A stretch of DNA of 64,000 nt from Limnohabitans sp. GTDB lineage: Bacteria; Pseudomonadota; Gammaproteobacteria; Burkholderiales; Burkholderiaceae_C. The position numbers were made by a program, and so were the translations under genes. The notes beneath the pieces were generated by a model. The model saw nothing but the letters and a program-made list of their open reading frames with translations. It made no database searches and was not told the origin of the DNA. The stretch is taken from the NCBI GenBank assembly GCA_024642215.1, contig JAHEBO010000016.1, forward strand, positions 39,783 through 103,782, in the 5' to 3' direction. Position 1 is the first letter of the stretch. Each line of letters opens with the position of its first letter. Positions 53,497 to 61,469 of the stretch are shown here, in pieces.

Positions 53497-54612
53497 TCAT
53501 TTGCGCAGGGCCTTCGAGTGCTTATGGACGGCCTCGACCAGTGCTGAAACATGTTCCGGGGGCGTGAATTGGCTAATGCCATGTCCCAGATTGAAAATAT
53601 GCGTTGGGCCAGTGCTGTTGGCATCTGTGTGTGGCTTGCCAAAACTGTCCAAGACGCGAATCACTTCTTTTTGGATTTGCGCAGGCGGGGCAAACAACAC
53701 ATTGGGGTCGATGTTGCCTTGCAAGGCTTTGCCTGGGCCATTCACTGCGCCGCCCACCATCTGGCGAGCGCGTCCCAAGTTCATGGTCCAGTCCAAACCC
53801 AGCACGTTGCAATCGAGTTGGCCCATCTCTTCCAACCACAGGCCACCGCCTTTGGTGAAGACAATGCTCGGAATGCGCACGCCGTTGTGCTCTTTCTTCA
53901 GCAGTGCCAAAACTTTGGCGGTGTAGGCCAAGCTAAATTCCTGAAATGCCGCGTCGGCCAACACACCGCCCCAGCTGTCAAAAATCATGACAGCTTGCGC
54001 GCCGGCTTCAATTTGCGTGTTGAGGTAGGTGGCCACCGCTTGCGCATTGACTTCCAAAATTCGGTGCATCAAATCAGGCCGGCTGTACAGCATCGATTTG
54101 ACCAAGCGATAGTCATCGGAGCCTTTGCCCTCCACCATGTAGCAAGCCAAGGTCCAGGGGCTACCCGAAAAGCCAATCAAGGGCACGCGGCCGTTCAAGG
54201 CTTTGCGAATGGACGTGACCGCGTCAAAGACATAACGCAGCTTGGCCATGTCGGGCACTTGCAACTCGGACACAGCCGCTTCATCTCGCACGCTCTTGGC
54301 AAAGCGAGGGCCTTCGCCCAATGCAAAGCTCAGACCCAAGCCCATGGCGTCTGGGACCGTCAAAATATCGCTGAACAAAATGGCGGCGTCTAAGGGGTAG
54401 CGCTCAAGCGGCTGCAGGGTGACTTCAGTGGCAAAGTCCACATTGGTGGCCAAGCCCATGAAACTGCCCGCCTTGGCGCGCGTGGCGCAATATTCAGGCA
54501 AATAACGACCCGCTTGCCGCATCAACCACACGGGTGTGTGATCGGTGGCTTGGCGCAAACAGGCGCGCAAGAAAGTGTCATTCGTCAAAGGGGCAAAACT
54601 GGCTGAAGTCAT
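53497..54612 (-). CDS. hemE: Uroporphyrinogen decarboxylase
   Basis: HemE decarboxylates uroporphyrinogen III to coproporphyrinogen III in heme synthesis. From ATG 54612 it is 371 residues. The N-terminal signature [16 protein letters not shown] (about 24-39), [12 protein letters not shown], and the C-terminal [19 protein letters not shown] match the family (about 355-370). The frame is open 90 bases further upstream, but those residues are not family-like. The gene is read alone on the minus strand, 96 bases downstream of dsbD, and ends at a strong terminator. Confidence 0.96.
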   Translation of the reverse strand: MTSASFAPLTNDTFLRACLRQATDHTPVWLMRQAGRYLPEYCATRAKAGSFMGLATNVDFATEVTLQPLERYPLDAAILFSDILTVPDAMGLGLSFALGEGPRFAKSVRDEAAVSELQVPDMAKLRYVFDAVTSIRKALNGRVPLIGFSGSPWTLACYMVEGKGSDDYRLVKSMLYSRPDLMHRILEVNAQAVATYLNTQIEAGAQAVMIFDSWGGVLADAAFQEFSLAYTAKVLALLKKEHNGVRIPSIVFTKGGGLWLEEMGQLDCNVLGLDWTMNLGRARQMVGGAVNGPGKALQGNIDPNVLFAPPAQIQKEVIRVLDSFGKPHTDANSTGPTHIFNLGHGISQFTPPEHVSALVEAVHKHSKALRK

Positions 54613-54708
54613 AGCAATAAAGGCCGTGAAGGCGTTTCCAAATGTGTCTGCTGCATTCTCGCAGACTGCCCGCGTTCCGCGGTTCGAATTGACGTGCGTC
54701 AATTCAAA

Positions 54709-56976
54709 TTATGGCGAAGTCTTAACTTGGCTCAATGAATTTTGAATTTCTGACACCGTGGGCAACTCGGACAGCAAATGCGCTTCCTGACCTGGTGCAT
54801 ACCAAGCGTAAACGGGCACACCGTTGCGGCCCATGGCGTTTAGCGCTCGGGTAATGGCGGGGTCATACCGAGTCCAGTCGGCGCGCAACAGCAACACCTT
54901 CTTTTGTAAAAAGTCAGCCTTCACCACAGGGTCGTTGAACGTGGTCTTTTTGTTGAACTGGCACGTGACGCACCAAGCGGCCGTGAAGTCTACAAAAACG
55001 GGACGTCCTGCTGCGCGAGCTTGGGCCACTTTGTCTTCAGACCAAGCTTCCCAAATCACACCTGCCGAACGCGGCTTGCCATTTGATTCAGAAGCAACGG
55101 GCCAGTGATCTTCGGCTGCGGCTGGGTCAATGCGAGTCCAGCTGGCGCCCCATTGCCACAAAGACAAGACCATCAAGACCGCGGCCAAGCTGCGCAAAAA
55201 CCAGCCTGACTTGCCCTGCTGTGGCAAGGCCCACAACATGAGCGCCAAACTCAGCAAGCAAATGAGGAAGCCCGTGACACCTTCCAGGCCCACTTGTTGA
55301 CCCAAGACCCAGACCAACCAGATGACCGTTGCAAACATGGGGAAGGCCATGAATTGACGGAAGGTCACCATCCATGCGCCGGGTCTTGGCAGGCGATCAA
55401 CCCATGCCGTGCTAAACGAAACTGCAATGAAAGGCAGTGCCATGCCTAAACCCATGGCAGCAAAAATAGGCAACGCCTGCCAAGCGGGTAACCCAATGGC
55501 CAGACCTAGCGAAGCACCCATGAAGGGGGCCGTGCAGGGCGACGCAATGACCACCGCAAACACGCCTGACCACAATGCGTTGACCCAAGTCTTAGACCAC
55601 TGAAAACCCGCCACTGAACTGGGTACAAAGGCGCCAAATTCAAACAGGCCAGACAAGTTCAGTCCCATCACGGCAAACAGCATGGCCAGTCCACCCACCA
55701 CCCAAGGCGATTGCAGTTGGAAGCCCCAACCCATTTGCGATCCTGCGGCTCTGAGGGCCAACATCAAACCACCCAACAGCAAGAAAGACATCAAAACACC
55801 CGCCGTGAAGGACCACGCTGATACCTTCATGTCCTTGGGGCTGTTGGAATGTTGCGTGATGCTCAGTAATTTGATGGCCAAGACGGGGAAAACGCAGGGC
55901 ATCAAGTTCAACAACAGACCCCCTGCAAAGGCGCCTAGCAAGGCCAGAACCCATGTGGCAAAGGGGGCTGGCAAAGCACTGCTGACGCCTTGTGCCGTGT
56001 TGCCAGCACTTGTAGCAGGTTGGATGTCATCTGCAAACGCTTGCCATTGACCCTGAACGGGCGTATCTAGCGTCCATTGCAAGCCAGTGGGCGCGTCGGC
56101 CTTGCCTTGCACCAGAAGCCAAGTCATTTGTTTTGGGCTGTCCATTCGCTCGCTAGAAACCTTGACTTGCACTTGCGTCGGCGCTTTGCCGTCTTGAGGC
56201 AAGCCTTGAATGAGTGGCGTGGCATTGTTCTGAATCACGTTGGCCGTTTGAGGGAACACCGTCCAACTGCCCGTTTGCAGTTCTGCAGGCAAACCGGCAA
56301 TGGCCAATTGAAGCGTGCGACCGTCGGAGGCAATGCGGGCTTCATGCGCGCCCTTCAATGATTTGGGTTGCAGTTGAATGGCTTTTTGAAACTCGGCTGG
56401 CGCCATGGTCGTTGCGCTTTTGAGTGGGATGGACAGCTGAAAGTCACCTTCTTGAGGAATGCACTCTTGCTTACAAACCAGCCAGTTGGCATGCAGTTGG
56501 ATGTCCAGGGCAGCCAAGTCGGTGGCCGGCTTGAAACCCTTGTCAATTTGGATGGGGGTGACCAGCAACACGGTGTCCTCATAGCCAAAATTGGCCATGG
56601 GCCCGATGGGAATCATTTTGGGCACGGGCCAAATCACCGGCGCAGCCTTCAAGCCGGAAGGCAGCTTCCAAGTTAGTTCGGTAGGCAGTCCGGAATCGCC
56701 TGGATTACGCCAATAGGTGTGCCAATGCGGTTGATGCGCCAGTTGCAGGCCCACCCAAAAGGTTTGACCGGCCGCGATGCCTTGCGGTGCTTCGGCCAGC
56801 AAGATGGCTTTGACTTGCTGAGTTTGAACCACGTTGGAAACTTTGGCGTTGCCCAGAATCTGGGTGGGTTGTTGTGCCTGCGCGTGGCTTGTCAGTGTGC
56901 CAAGCAGCACCAGCAGACCCCACAGCGTGGCAAGCCATAAAGGGTTCACAAGGCGACGAAAATTCAGCAGCAACAT
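54709..56976 (-). CDS. Protein-disulfide reductase DsbD, ScsB-like N-terminus
   Basis: This 755-residue membrane protein carries electrons from cytoplasmic thioredoxin to periplasmic thiol proteins. After a signal peptide, an N-terminal periplasmic domain (about 25-310) has HTYWRNPGDSGLPTELTW and NWLVCKQECIPQEG (CxxxC), closer to ScsB-type than E. coli DsbD. The core of about eight helices has NLMPCVFPVLAIKL and ASPCTAPFMGASLGLAIG, whose cysteines form the transmembrane relay. The C-terminal thioredoxin domain has FTAAWCVTCQFNKK (CVTC). Start ATG 56976 is chosen because it begins a signal peptide; an ATG at 57039 would add 21 residues. Length exceeds E. coli DsbD (565) mainly through the N-terminal domain. 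Confidence 0.88.
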   Translation of the reverse strand: MLLLNFRRLVNPLWLATLWGLLVLLGTLTSHAQAQQPTQILGNAKVSNVVQTQQVKAILLAEAPQGIAAGQTFWVGLQLAHQPHWHTYWRNPGDSGLPTELTWKLPSGLKAAPVIWPVPKMIPIGPMANFGYEDTVLLVTPIQIDKGFKPATDLAALDIQLHANWLVCKQECIPQEGDFQLSIPLKSATTMAPAEFQKAIQLQPKSLKGAHEARIASDGRTLQLAIAGLPAELQTGSWTVFPQTANVIQNNATPLIQGLPQDGKAPTQVQVKVSSERMDSPKQMTWLLVQGKADAPTGLQWTLDTPVQGQWQAFADDIQPATSAGNTAQGVSSALPAPFATWVLALLGAFAGGLLLNLMPCVFPVLAIKLLSITQHSNSPKDMKVSAWSFTAGVLMSFLLLGGLMLALRAAGSQMGWGFQLQSPWVVGGLAMLFAVMGLNLSGLFEFGAFVPSSVAGFQWSKTWVNALWSGVFAVVIASPCTAPFMGASLGLAIGLPAWQALPIFAAMGLGMALPFIAVSFSTAWVDRLPRPGAWMVTFRQFMAFPMFATVIWLVWVLGQQVGLEGVTGFLICLLSLALMLWALPQQGKSGWFLRSLAAVLMVLSLWQWGASWTRIDPAAAEDHWPVASESNGKPRSAGVIWEAWSEDKVAQARAAGRPVFVDFTAAWCVTCQFNKKTTFNDPVVKADFLQKKVLLLRADWTRYDPAITRALNAMGRNGVPVYAWYAPGQEAHLLSELPTVSEIQNSLSQVKTSP

Positions 56977-57059
56977 AAGCCAGAAGCATTCCAAAAAATA
57001 GGGAAGACGCAATGTTCGAACTCTACACCTCAAAATCATTCCCTGAAAATCAGTGTCTC

Positions 57060-57065
57060 TATTAA
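57060..57065 (+). promoter_or_regulatory. Candidate -10 box of creatininase-family gene
   Basis: TATTAA lies 9 bases before the ATG at 57075, with no visible ribosome binding site between, another case of a very short predicted leader. Confidence 0.35.
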
Positions 57066-57074
57066 ACTGCCGTC

Positions 57075-57932
57075 ATGAAAAGCCCGTCAGCCAAGCCCAC
57101 AGCTACCCATTTCTGGTCAGAATTGACCACCCTCGACTTTGCGAGCATTGACACATCTCGCGCCATTGCGGTGCTACCACTGGCTGCCACAGAGCAGCAT
57201 GGCCCGCATTTGCCTTTGTCTGTTGACGCAGATATCGTGAACGGTGTTGTCCAAGCAAGTTTGGCGCATTTGGGTGCGAGTCAGCAGGGTTGCCAAGCAG
57301 ACTTGCCCGTCTTTTTCTTGCCCACTCAAAGCGTAGGCCTCAGCCCCGAACATGCAGCCTTTCCGGGCACGCTCACCTTAAAACCTGAAACTTTGATGCG
57401 TCTTTGGACCGACATTGCCGAATCTGTCAAAGCAGCAGGCGTCAACAAATTGGTGCTGTTCAACGCACATGGTGGGCATGTCGGTGCCATGGATGTGGTG
57501 GCCCGCGATTTGCGCGCACGTTTAGGCATGTTGGTGTACAGCGTCAATTGGTATCAACTGCCGTTGCACAACGACAAAGGTGAAGATTTGAATGACTTGT
57601 TTCCTGCACATGAACACCGCTTCGGTGTGCATGCGGGTGATGTGGAAACCTCCGTCATGCTGGCCCTTCAGCCGCAATTGGTGCGGATGAACTTGGCGCA
57701 GAATTTTCAATCAACGTCTCAGCAGCGCGCCGCAGATTTTTCCATTTTGGGCAACGGTCGAAGTGCCAAGTTGGCCTGGCAAATGCAAGATTACAACCCT
57801 GCTGGCGCAGCTGGCAATGCCGCCGCGGCTAGCGCTGAAAAAGGTCAAGCATTGCTTGCGGCTGCAGGCCGTTCGCTGGCGCAGCTCTTGTCTGAAATTG
57901 ATCGACTGCCCGTTGACACACTTCGCAATTGA
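57075..57932 (+). CDS. Creatininase-family amidohydrolase
   Basis: The 285-residue protein has the metal-binding motifs of the creatininase fold: LPLAATEQHGPHLPLSVDADIVNG (Glu, His, Asp ligands, about 31-54), FNAHGGHVGAMDVVARDLR (second His region), and FGVHAGDVETSVMLAL with the bridging glutamate. Family members cleave creatinine or N-terminal peptide bonds (MftE, in mycofactocin maturation), or act on formamidopyrimidines (ArfB/FapA-like). No mycofactocin genes are nearby. The substrate is unknown. It is divergent from dsbD and convergent with the transglutaminase-like gene. Confidence 0.88.
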   Translation: MKSPSAKPTATHFWSELTTLDFASIDTSRAIAVLPLAATEQHGPHLPLSVDADIVNGVVQASLAHLGASQQGCQADLPVFFLPTQSVGLSPEHAAFPGTLTLKPETLMRLWTDIAESVKAAGVNKLVLFNAHGGHVGAMDVVARDLRARLGMLVYSVNWYQLPLHNDKGEDLNDLFPAHEHRFGVHAGDVETSVMLALQPQLVRMNLAQNFQSTSQQRAADFSILGNGRSAKLAWQMQDYNPAGAAGNAAAASAEKGQALLAAAGRSLAQLLSEIDRLPVDTLRN

Positions 57933-57960
57933 TGCCTTTGAGCGGCTTCAATACCGCAAC

Positions 57961-59070
57961 TTAATTTATCTTGGGTAGTTGGAGCTCACAGGCTTCGGCG
58001 TAAATTTGCTTTGGACATTCGCGGCTGGCATCTAAGCAGCCACCCTCTGCATAAATGCCTTTGCCATCGCGCATGCGCTTCATCACGCGCAAGACCTGTT
58101 CCAATTTGAGTGGGTCTTCCAGCGTTTTTTTAACGCACGCTTCAACGATGGTTTCATCGATCCAAGCTTCGCCTTGCGCATTGGTGCGAAGGCCGTCTCG
58201 CCAGTGATAAATTTCCACGCATTTGGTGGCCAACGTAAAGGGTTGGTCGCGTTTCCAAAAATTGCTGAACAAGCCGCCGCCCATGTAAATGACCCATGAG
58301 CCTTCATAACCCGTCACATCCGACGACGCTTCATGGGGATTGCGAAACCAAAGTCGATCGCCTGGCACAAAAAAATGCGCAGGCAAGGGCGCCTCGAGAG
58401 AGCCGTATTCGTGCAAGAACACATCGTGAAACTGCCCCGATCGCACAGCATGGACTTCGTTGAGGTGTTGCAGTGCTGTCAATAATGCGGGGTGATGCAT
58501 TTGCGCTTCTTGCGCCAACCCCAACAAAATCACGTACTCACTGGCGCGATAACAAGAGAAGTCATAAAGCTTGCCGGTGACTTCGGGTTGCGTGGCACTG
58601 ATCAAAGCTTTGATCAAACAAGTGCCGGGTTGCAAAATGAACCCGGCTTCGTCCACATAGTGCCAAAACTCAACAGGCCGCTCAGCCGCTTCTGTGCGAA
58701 AGGCGAGTGCTGTCTTGCGTGCCGCTCTCGCAATGTTTTCTCTGACGCGCACGGCACTTGAAAGTGCTTCTATATTTTTAAATTCAAAAACATGGGGAGA
58801 AATCAACAGCGACCACAAAATCTCTTGTGTTAAGTTATGTGCGTAATTCTGAAATGACAGCGTGTTGTATTCGGGTGCAAACTTACCAGCCCAGTCTGCT
58901 TGCATGTGGCAATGCGTGATACCTTGCTTGTATTCAATCACGGCATCAGTGAGGAGACCTTGCTTGCGCAGGAAGTCCCTGCAGCTTTCAGTGGTTTCAT
59001 CTGTCAAACGAATGCCCTGAGCACGGTCAAGCATGGATGGAGTCGAGGGCTGAGTCTGCATGCATGTCAT
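57961..59070 (-). CDS. Transglutaminase (Bacillus Tgl)-like protein of unknown function
   Basis: The 369-residue protein is not a standard family by eye, but its middle resembles the spore-coat protein-glutamine gamma-glutamyltransferase Tgl: EFWHYVDEAGFILQPG, then KLYDFSCYRASEYVILLGLAQ (C173 at the Tgl nucleophile place) and HFFVPGDRLWFRNP followed by YEGSWVIYMGGGLFSNF. The Tgl glutamate (GENVI) reads S258 here, with E256 nearby, and the histidine position reads F271 or N270, so the Tgl triad is not kept apart from the cysteine. About 90 extra N-terminal and 100 extra C-terminal residues have no match. No signal peptide or membrane segment is seen. Confidence 0.45.
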   Translation of the reverse strand: MTCMQTQPSTPSMLDRAQGIRLTDETTESCRDFLRKQGLLTDAVIEYKQGITHCHMQADWAGKFAPEYNTLSFQNYAHNLTQEILWSLLISPHVFEFKNIEALSSAVRVRENIARAARKTALAFRTEAAERPVEFWHYVDEAGFILQPGTCLIKALISATQPEVTGKLYDFSCYRASEYVILLGLAQEAQMHHPALLTALQHLNEVHAVRSGQFHDVFLHEYGSLEAPLPAHFFVPGDRLWFRNPHEASSDVTGYEGSWVIYMGGGLFSNFWKRDQPFTLATKCVEIYHWRDGLRTNAQGEAWIDETIVEACVKKTLEDPLKLEQVLRVMKRMRDGKGIYAEGGCLDASRECPKQIYAEACELQLPKIN

Positions 59071-59162
59071 TTTGACAAGAAATGAGGCCTCACCCTATCG
59101 GGACAAACACTATCGTGTTTTAACTTCTTAGACTCAGCGCAAAAAGAGTGTGTGATTTGATC

Positions 59163-59849
59163 TCACGCAAAAGTCACCCACTGGTGGTGGTCACTTCCGT
59201 CCAAGTGCGGCAAGTTGTTATAGGAGAGCAGCATGTGCCTTGACGGCGTGTAAATGAATTCTGTCAATGCAGTGTTGCGAATGCGCAAGTTCAACTCAAT
59301 GGTGGTGTCTGCGGGGGCGCCTAGCACTTGGCCCACGGCTGTCGAAATTGGTCCGCCACTTGACACCAAAAGCACCCGGCCTTGATAGCGTGTACGCACA
59401 TGTTCCAGCACCTCTTGAATGCCTTGAACAAACTCAGCGTAACTTGGCATGCCCTTGGGCTGTGTTTCGCCCGCCATCCACTTTTGCAGCGCAGTTCTGA
59501 GCAAGCGAAAATGATGTTTGTACATCTCGGGTGTATCTGGCTTGGCCAAAGGCATAGGATGCACAGTTTCAATCAAAGCATGGCTGTCATACTCGTTCAA
59601 CCCAGGCCACACTTCGGGTGTCATGTGAAGGCCAGCACCCTCTGCAATGCCTTCCCAAGTTTGCCGGTGCCGCTTCAGGCTGCCCATCAACACCGCATCA
59701 AATGCCAAAACGTCGGGTGCATGCGCAGACGCTTGTTTCCAATAGGCGCCTAAGCGGATACTTTGGCGTTTGCCCAAGTCACTCAGTTGATCGTAGTCGT
59801 CGGCGCCAAAGGATGCTTGTCCATGACGCACCAAAGTCAGTTGTCCCAT
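59163..59849 (-). CDS. Histidine phosphatase family protein
   Basis: The 228-residue protein has the phosphohistidine signature LTLVRHGQASFG (H9 is the nucleophile) and the C-terminal VLLVSSGGPISTAVGQVLG segment, where the second catalytic histidine of typical members (SHGG) reads SSGG. That histidine loss may lower or alter activity. Middle residues MGSLKRHRQTWEG contain the expected arginine/histidine pocket. The family includes phosphoglycerate mutases and SixA-like protein phosphatases; the substrate here is unknown. PhzF-family gene lies 5 bases upstream. Confidence 0.85.
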   Translation of the reverse strand: MGQLTLVRHGQASFGADDYDQLSDLGKRQSIRLGAYWKQASAHAPDVLAFDAVLMGSLKRHRQTWEGIAEGAGLHMTPEVWPGLNEYDSHALIETVHPMPLAKPDTPEMYKHHFRLLRTALQKWMAGETQPKGMPSYAEFVQGIQEVLEHVRTRYQGRVLLVSSGGPISTAVGQVLGAPADTTIELNLRIRNTALTEFIYTPSRHMLLSYNNLPHLDGSDHHQWVTFA

Positions 59850-59854
59850 GATGC

Positions 59855-60790
59855 TCAGTCTAACGCCACTTGGCCTTCAATGCAGACCACAGTGTCGCCA
59901 CCCACCCACACTTGGCCTTGCGAGTCTTGTTGTATGTGCACGCGCCCCTGTCGCCCCAGTGCTTGTCCTTGGCTTGCGATGTAGTGCTTGGGCATCTTGC
60001 CCGAGTCGATCAGCCACTGCGCCAGCGAGGCATTCAAACTGCCGGTGACAGGATCTTCCAAAATGCCGATGGCCGCAGCAAAAGCACGCACCTCGAGTTG
60101 GGCATCAGCGGTTGCCATGCCTGACCTGCCTGCAAATGCCCTTGATTCCCGATTGCTCCGTGAAATCAGCAGACTTGAACTTGACTTGTCTTCGTCAGTG
60201 ATGGCGGCAACCCCCACTTTGACGCCCAGTTGTTTCAAGGCCAAGTGATCCGGCGTCAAGCTGCGAACGGTTTCAGCAGAGTCCAATAAAAACGACCACC
60301 ACTCGGGGCCGTTATTCAGAATTTGGCACTGCAAGATGTTTTCTTGTTGAAGGCCCAATGCCTTCAACACTGCGCGCATCATGTCGCTGGCTATGTCACG
60401 CCTTTGTGAAGGCGGTGCAGCAAAAGCCCATTGGTCTTGGCGTGCTTCAATTCGAACCAAGCCGACGCCACACTCTTGCACAATGAGGCCTTTGACTTGA
60501 GGCTGATGCCCAGCCTGCAACCAAGCCCTGGCACTGCCCAATGTGGGGTGGCCTGCAAACGGCAATTCGCCGCCGGGTGTAAAGATGCGCAATTTGTAAT
60601 CGGCGCCTTGCGCTTGGGCTTCTGGTGTGGGCGGAAACATAAAGGTTGTTTCGCTCAATTGCGTCCAGCGTGCAAAACTTTGCATGCTGGCATCACTCAG
60701 ACCTGTACCGTCCAACACAACGGCAACAGGATTGCCTAGATAGCCAACGGATGTGAAAACATCCACTTGTTTGAAGGGCCTCGAAGTCAT
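59855..60790 (-). CDS. PhzF family isomerase/epimerase
   Basis: The 311-residue protein has the PhzF fold signature: FKQVDVFTSVGYLGNPVAVVLDG at the start, with a conserved WTQLSETTFMFPP region (catalytic glutamate, WTQLSET) and FTPGGELPFAGHPTLGSARAW as the family core. The C-terminal half repeats the fold and has GILEDPVTGSLNASLAQWL. PhzF proteins isomerise metabolite intermediates in phenazine synthesis, but most homologues have unknown substrates; no phenazine genes are here. It ends 5 bases before the histidine phosphatase gene and starts 15 bases after the LysE gene. Confidence 0.92.
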   Translation of the reverse strand: MTSRPFKQVDVFTSVGYLGNPVAVVLDGTGLSDASMQSFARWTQLSETTFMFPPTPEAQAQGADYKLRIFTPGGELPFAGHPTLGSARAWLQAGHQPQVKGLIVQECGVGLVRIEARQDQWAFAAPPSQRRDIASDMMRAVLKALGLQQENILQCQILNNGPEWWSFLLDSAETVRSLTPDHLALKQLGVKVGVAAITDEDKSSSSLLISRSNRESRAFAGRSGMATADAQLEVRAFAAAIGILEDPVTGSLNASLAQWLIDSGKMPKHYIASQGQALGRQGRVHIQQDSQGQVWVGGDTVVCIEGQVALD

Positions 60791-60805
60791 GGGAGATCTC
60801 CGTAT

Positions 60806-61423
60806 TTAAAGACTTGTTTTAAACATCCAAATGGCCGTGAGGACCAGGGCTGCCGACATGCAGCGATTGAAAACCAACAACCTCACGCCCTGTGCCAACC
60901 ATTGGCGCAATATGCTGCCCATGGCTGCGTAGGTCAGATTGCTCACAAAACCAAAAGCCATCATGATGGGAAGCAGGATCATGCTGCGTGCAACGGCATC
61001 TTCTTTGCCTGCAACCCAGCCTGCCACCACAGAAAGCGCCAACATCCAAGCCTTGATGTTCAAGAACTGAACACTCACCCCTTGAAAGAATGTGATGTTC
61101 AAGCGGTCTGCATTGGCACTGATCAACGCCCTCATGCCCCAAAGTCGGTAGGCCATCCACAACAGATACAGCGTGCCACTGACCATGATCACCCAGCGCA
61201 GCGCCGGCACTGCTAAAACCAGATGCCCCAAGCCGGCCATGCAAAGCGCTAACAACAAACCCCAACCGATGGGAACTGCCAAAATGAATTTCATGGCCGA
61301 TCGCATGCCATGGTTGGCCGCCAATGCCGTCGACAGCGTGGTGTTAGGCCCCGGTGTAAAACTGGCAGCGGTAGACAACACCAACAAGGCTGTCAGTTCT
61401 TCTGAATTCAAAATGAAATTCAT
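60806..61423 (-). CDS. LysE family exporter
   Basis: The 205-residue inner-membrane protein has the six-helix LysE/RhtB pattern with the N-terminal signature LVLSTAASFTPGPNTTLSTALAANHG (about 14-39, containing FTPGPN), the IMVSGTLYLLWMAYRLW segment, and a final helix. It should export an amino acid or similar small metabolite; the substrate is unknown. It precedes the PhzF gene by 15 bases and follows uup after 46, so uup, lysE, phzF and the phosphatase may be read together. Confidence 0.9.
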   Translation of the reverse strand: MNFILNSEELTALLVLSTAASFTPGPNTTLSTALAANHGMRSAMKFILAVPIGWGLLLALCMAGLGHLVLAVPALRWVIMVSGTLYLLWMAYRLWGMRALISANADRLNITFFQGVSVQFLNIKAWMLALSVVAGWVAGKEDAVARSMILLPIMMAFGFVSNLTYAAMGSILRQWLAQGVRLLVFNRCMSAALVLTAIWMFKTSL

Positions 61424-61469
61424 GCGATAGGTTGCAGGTATGGCGCTGGTTCAGTTGTCTGGAGGTGGA

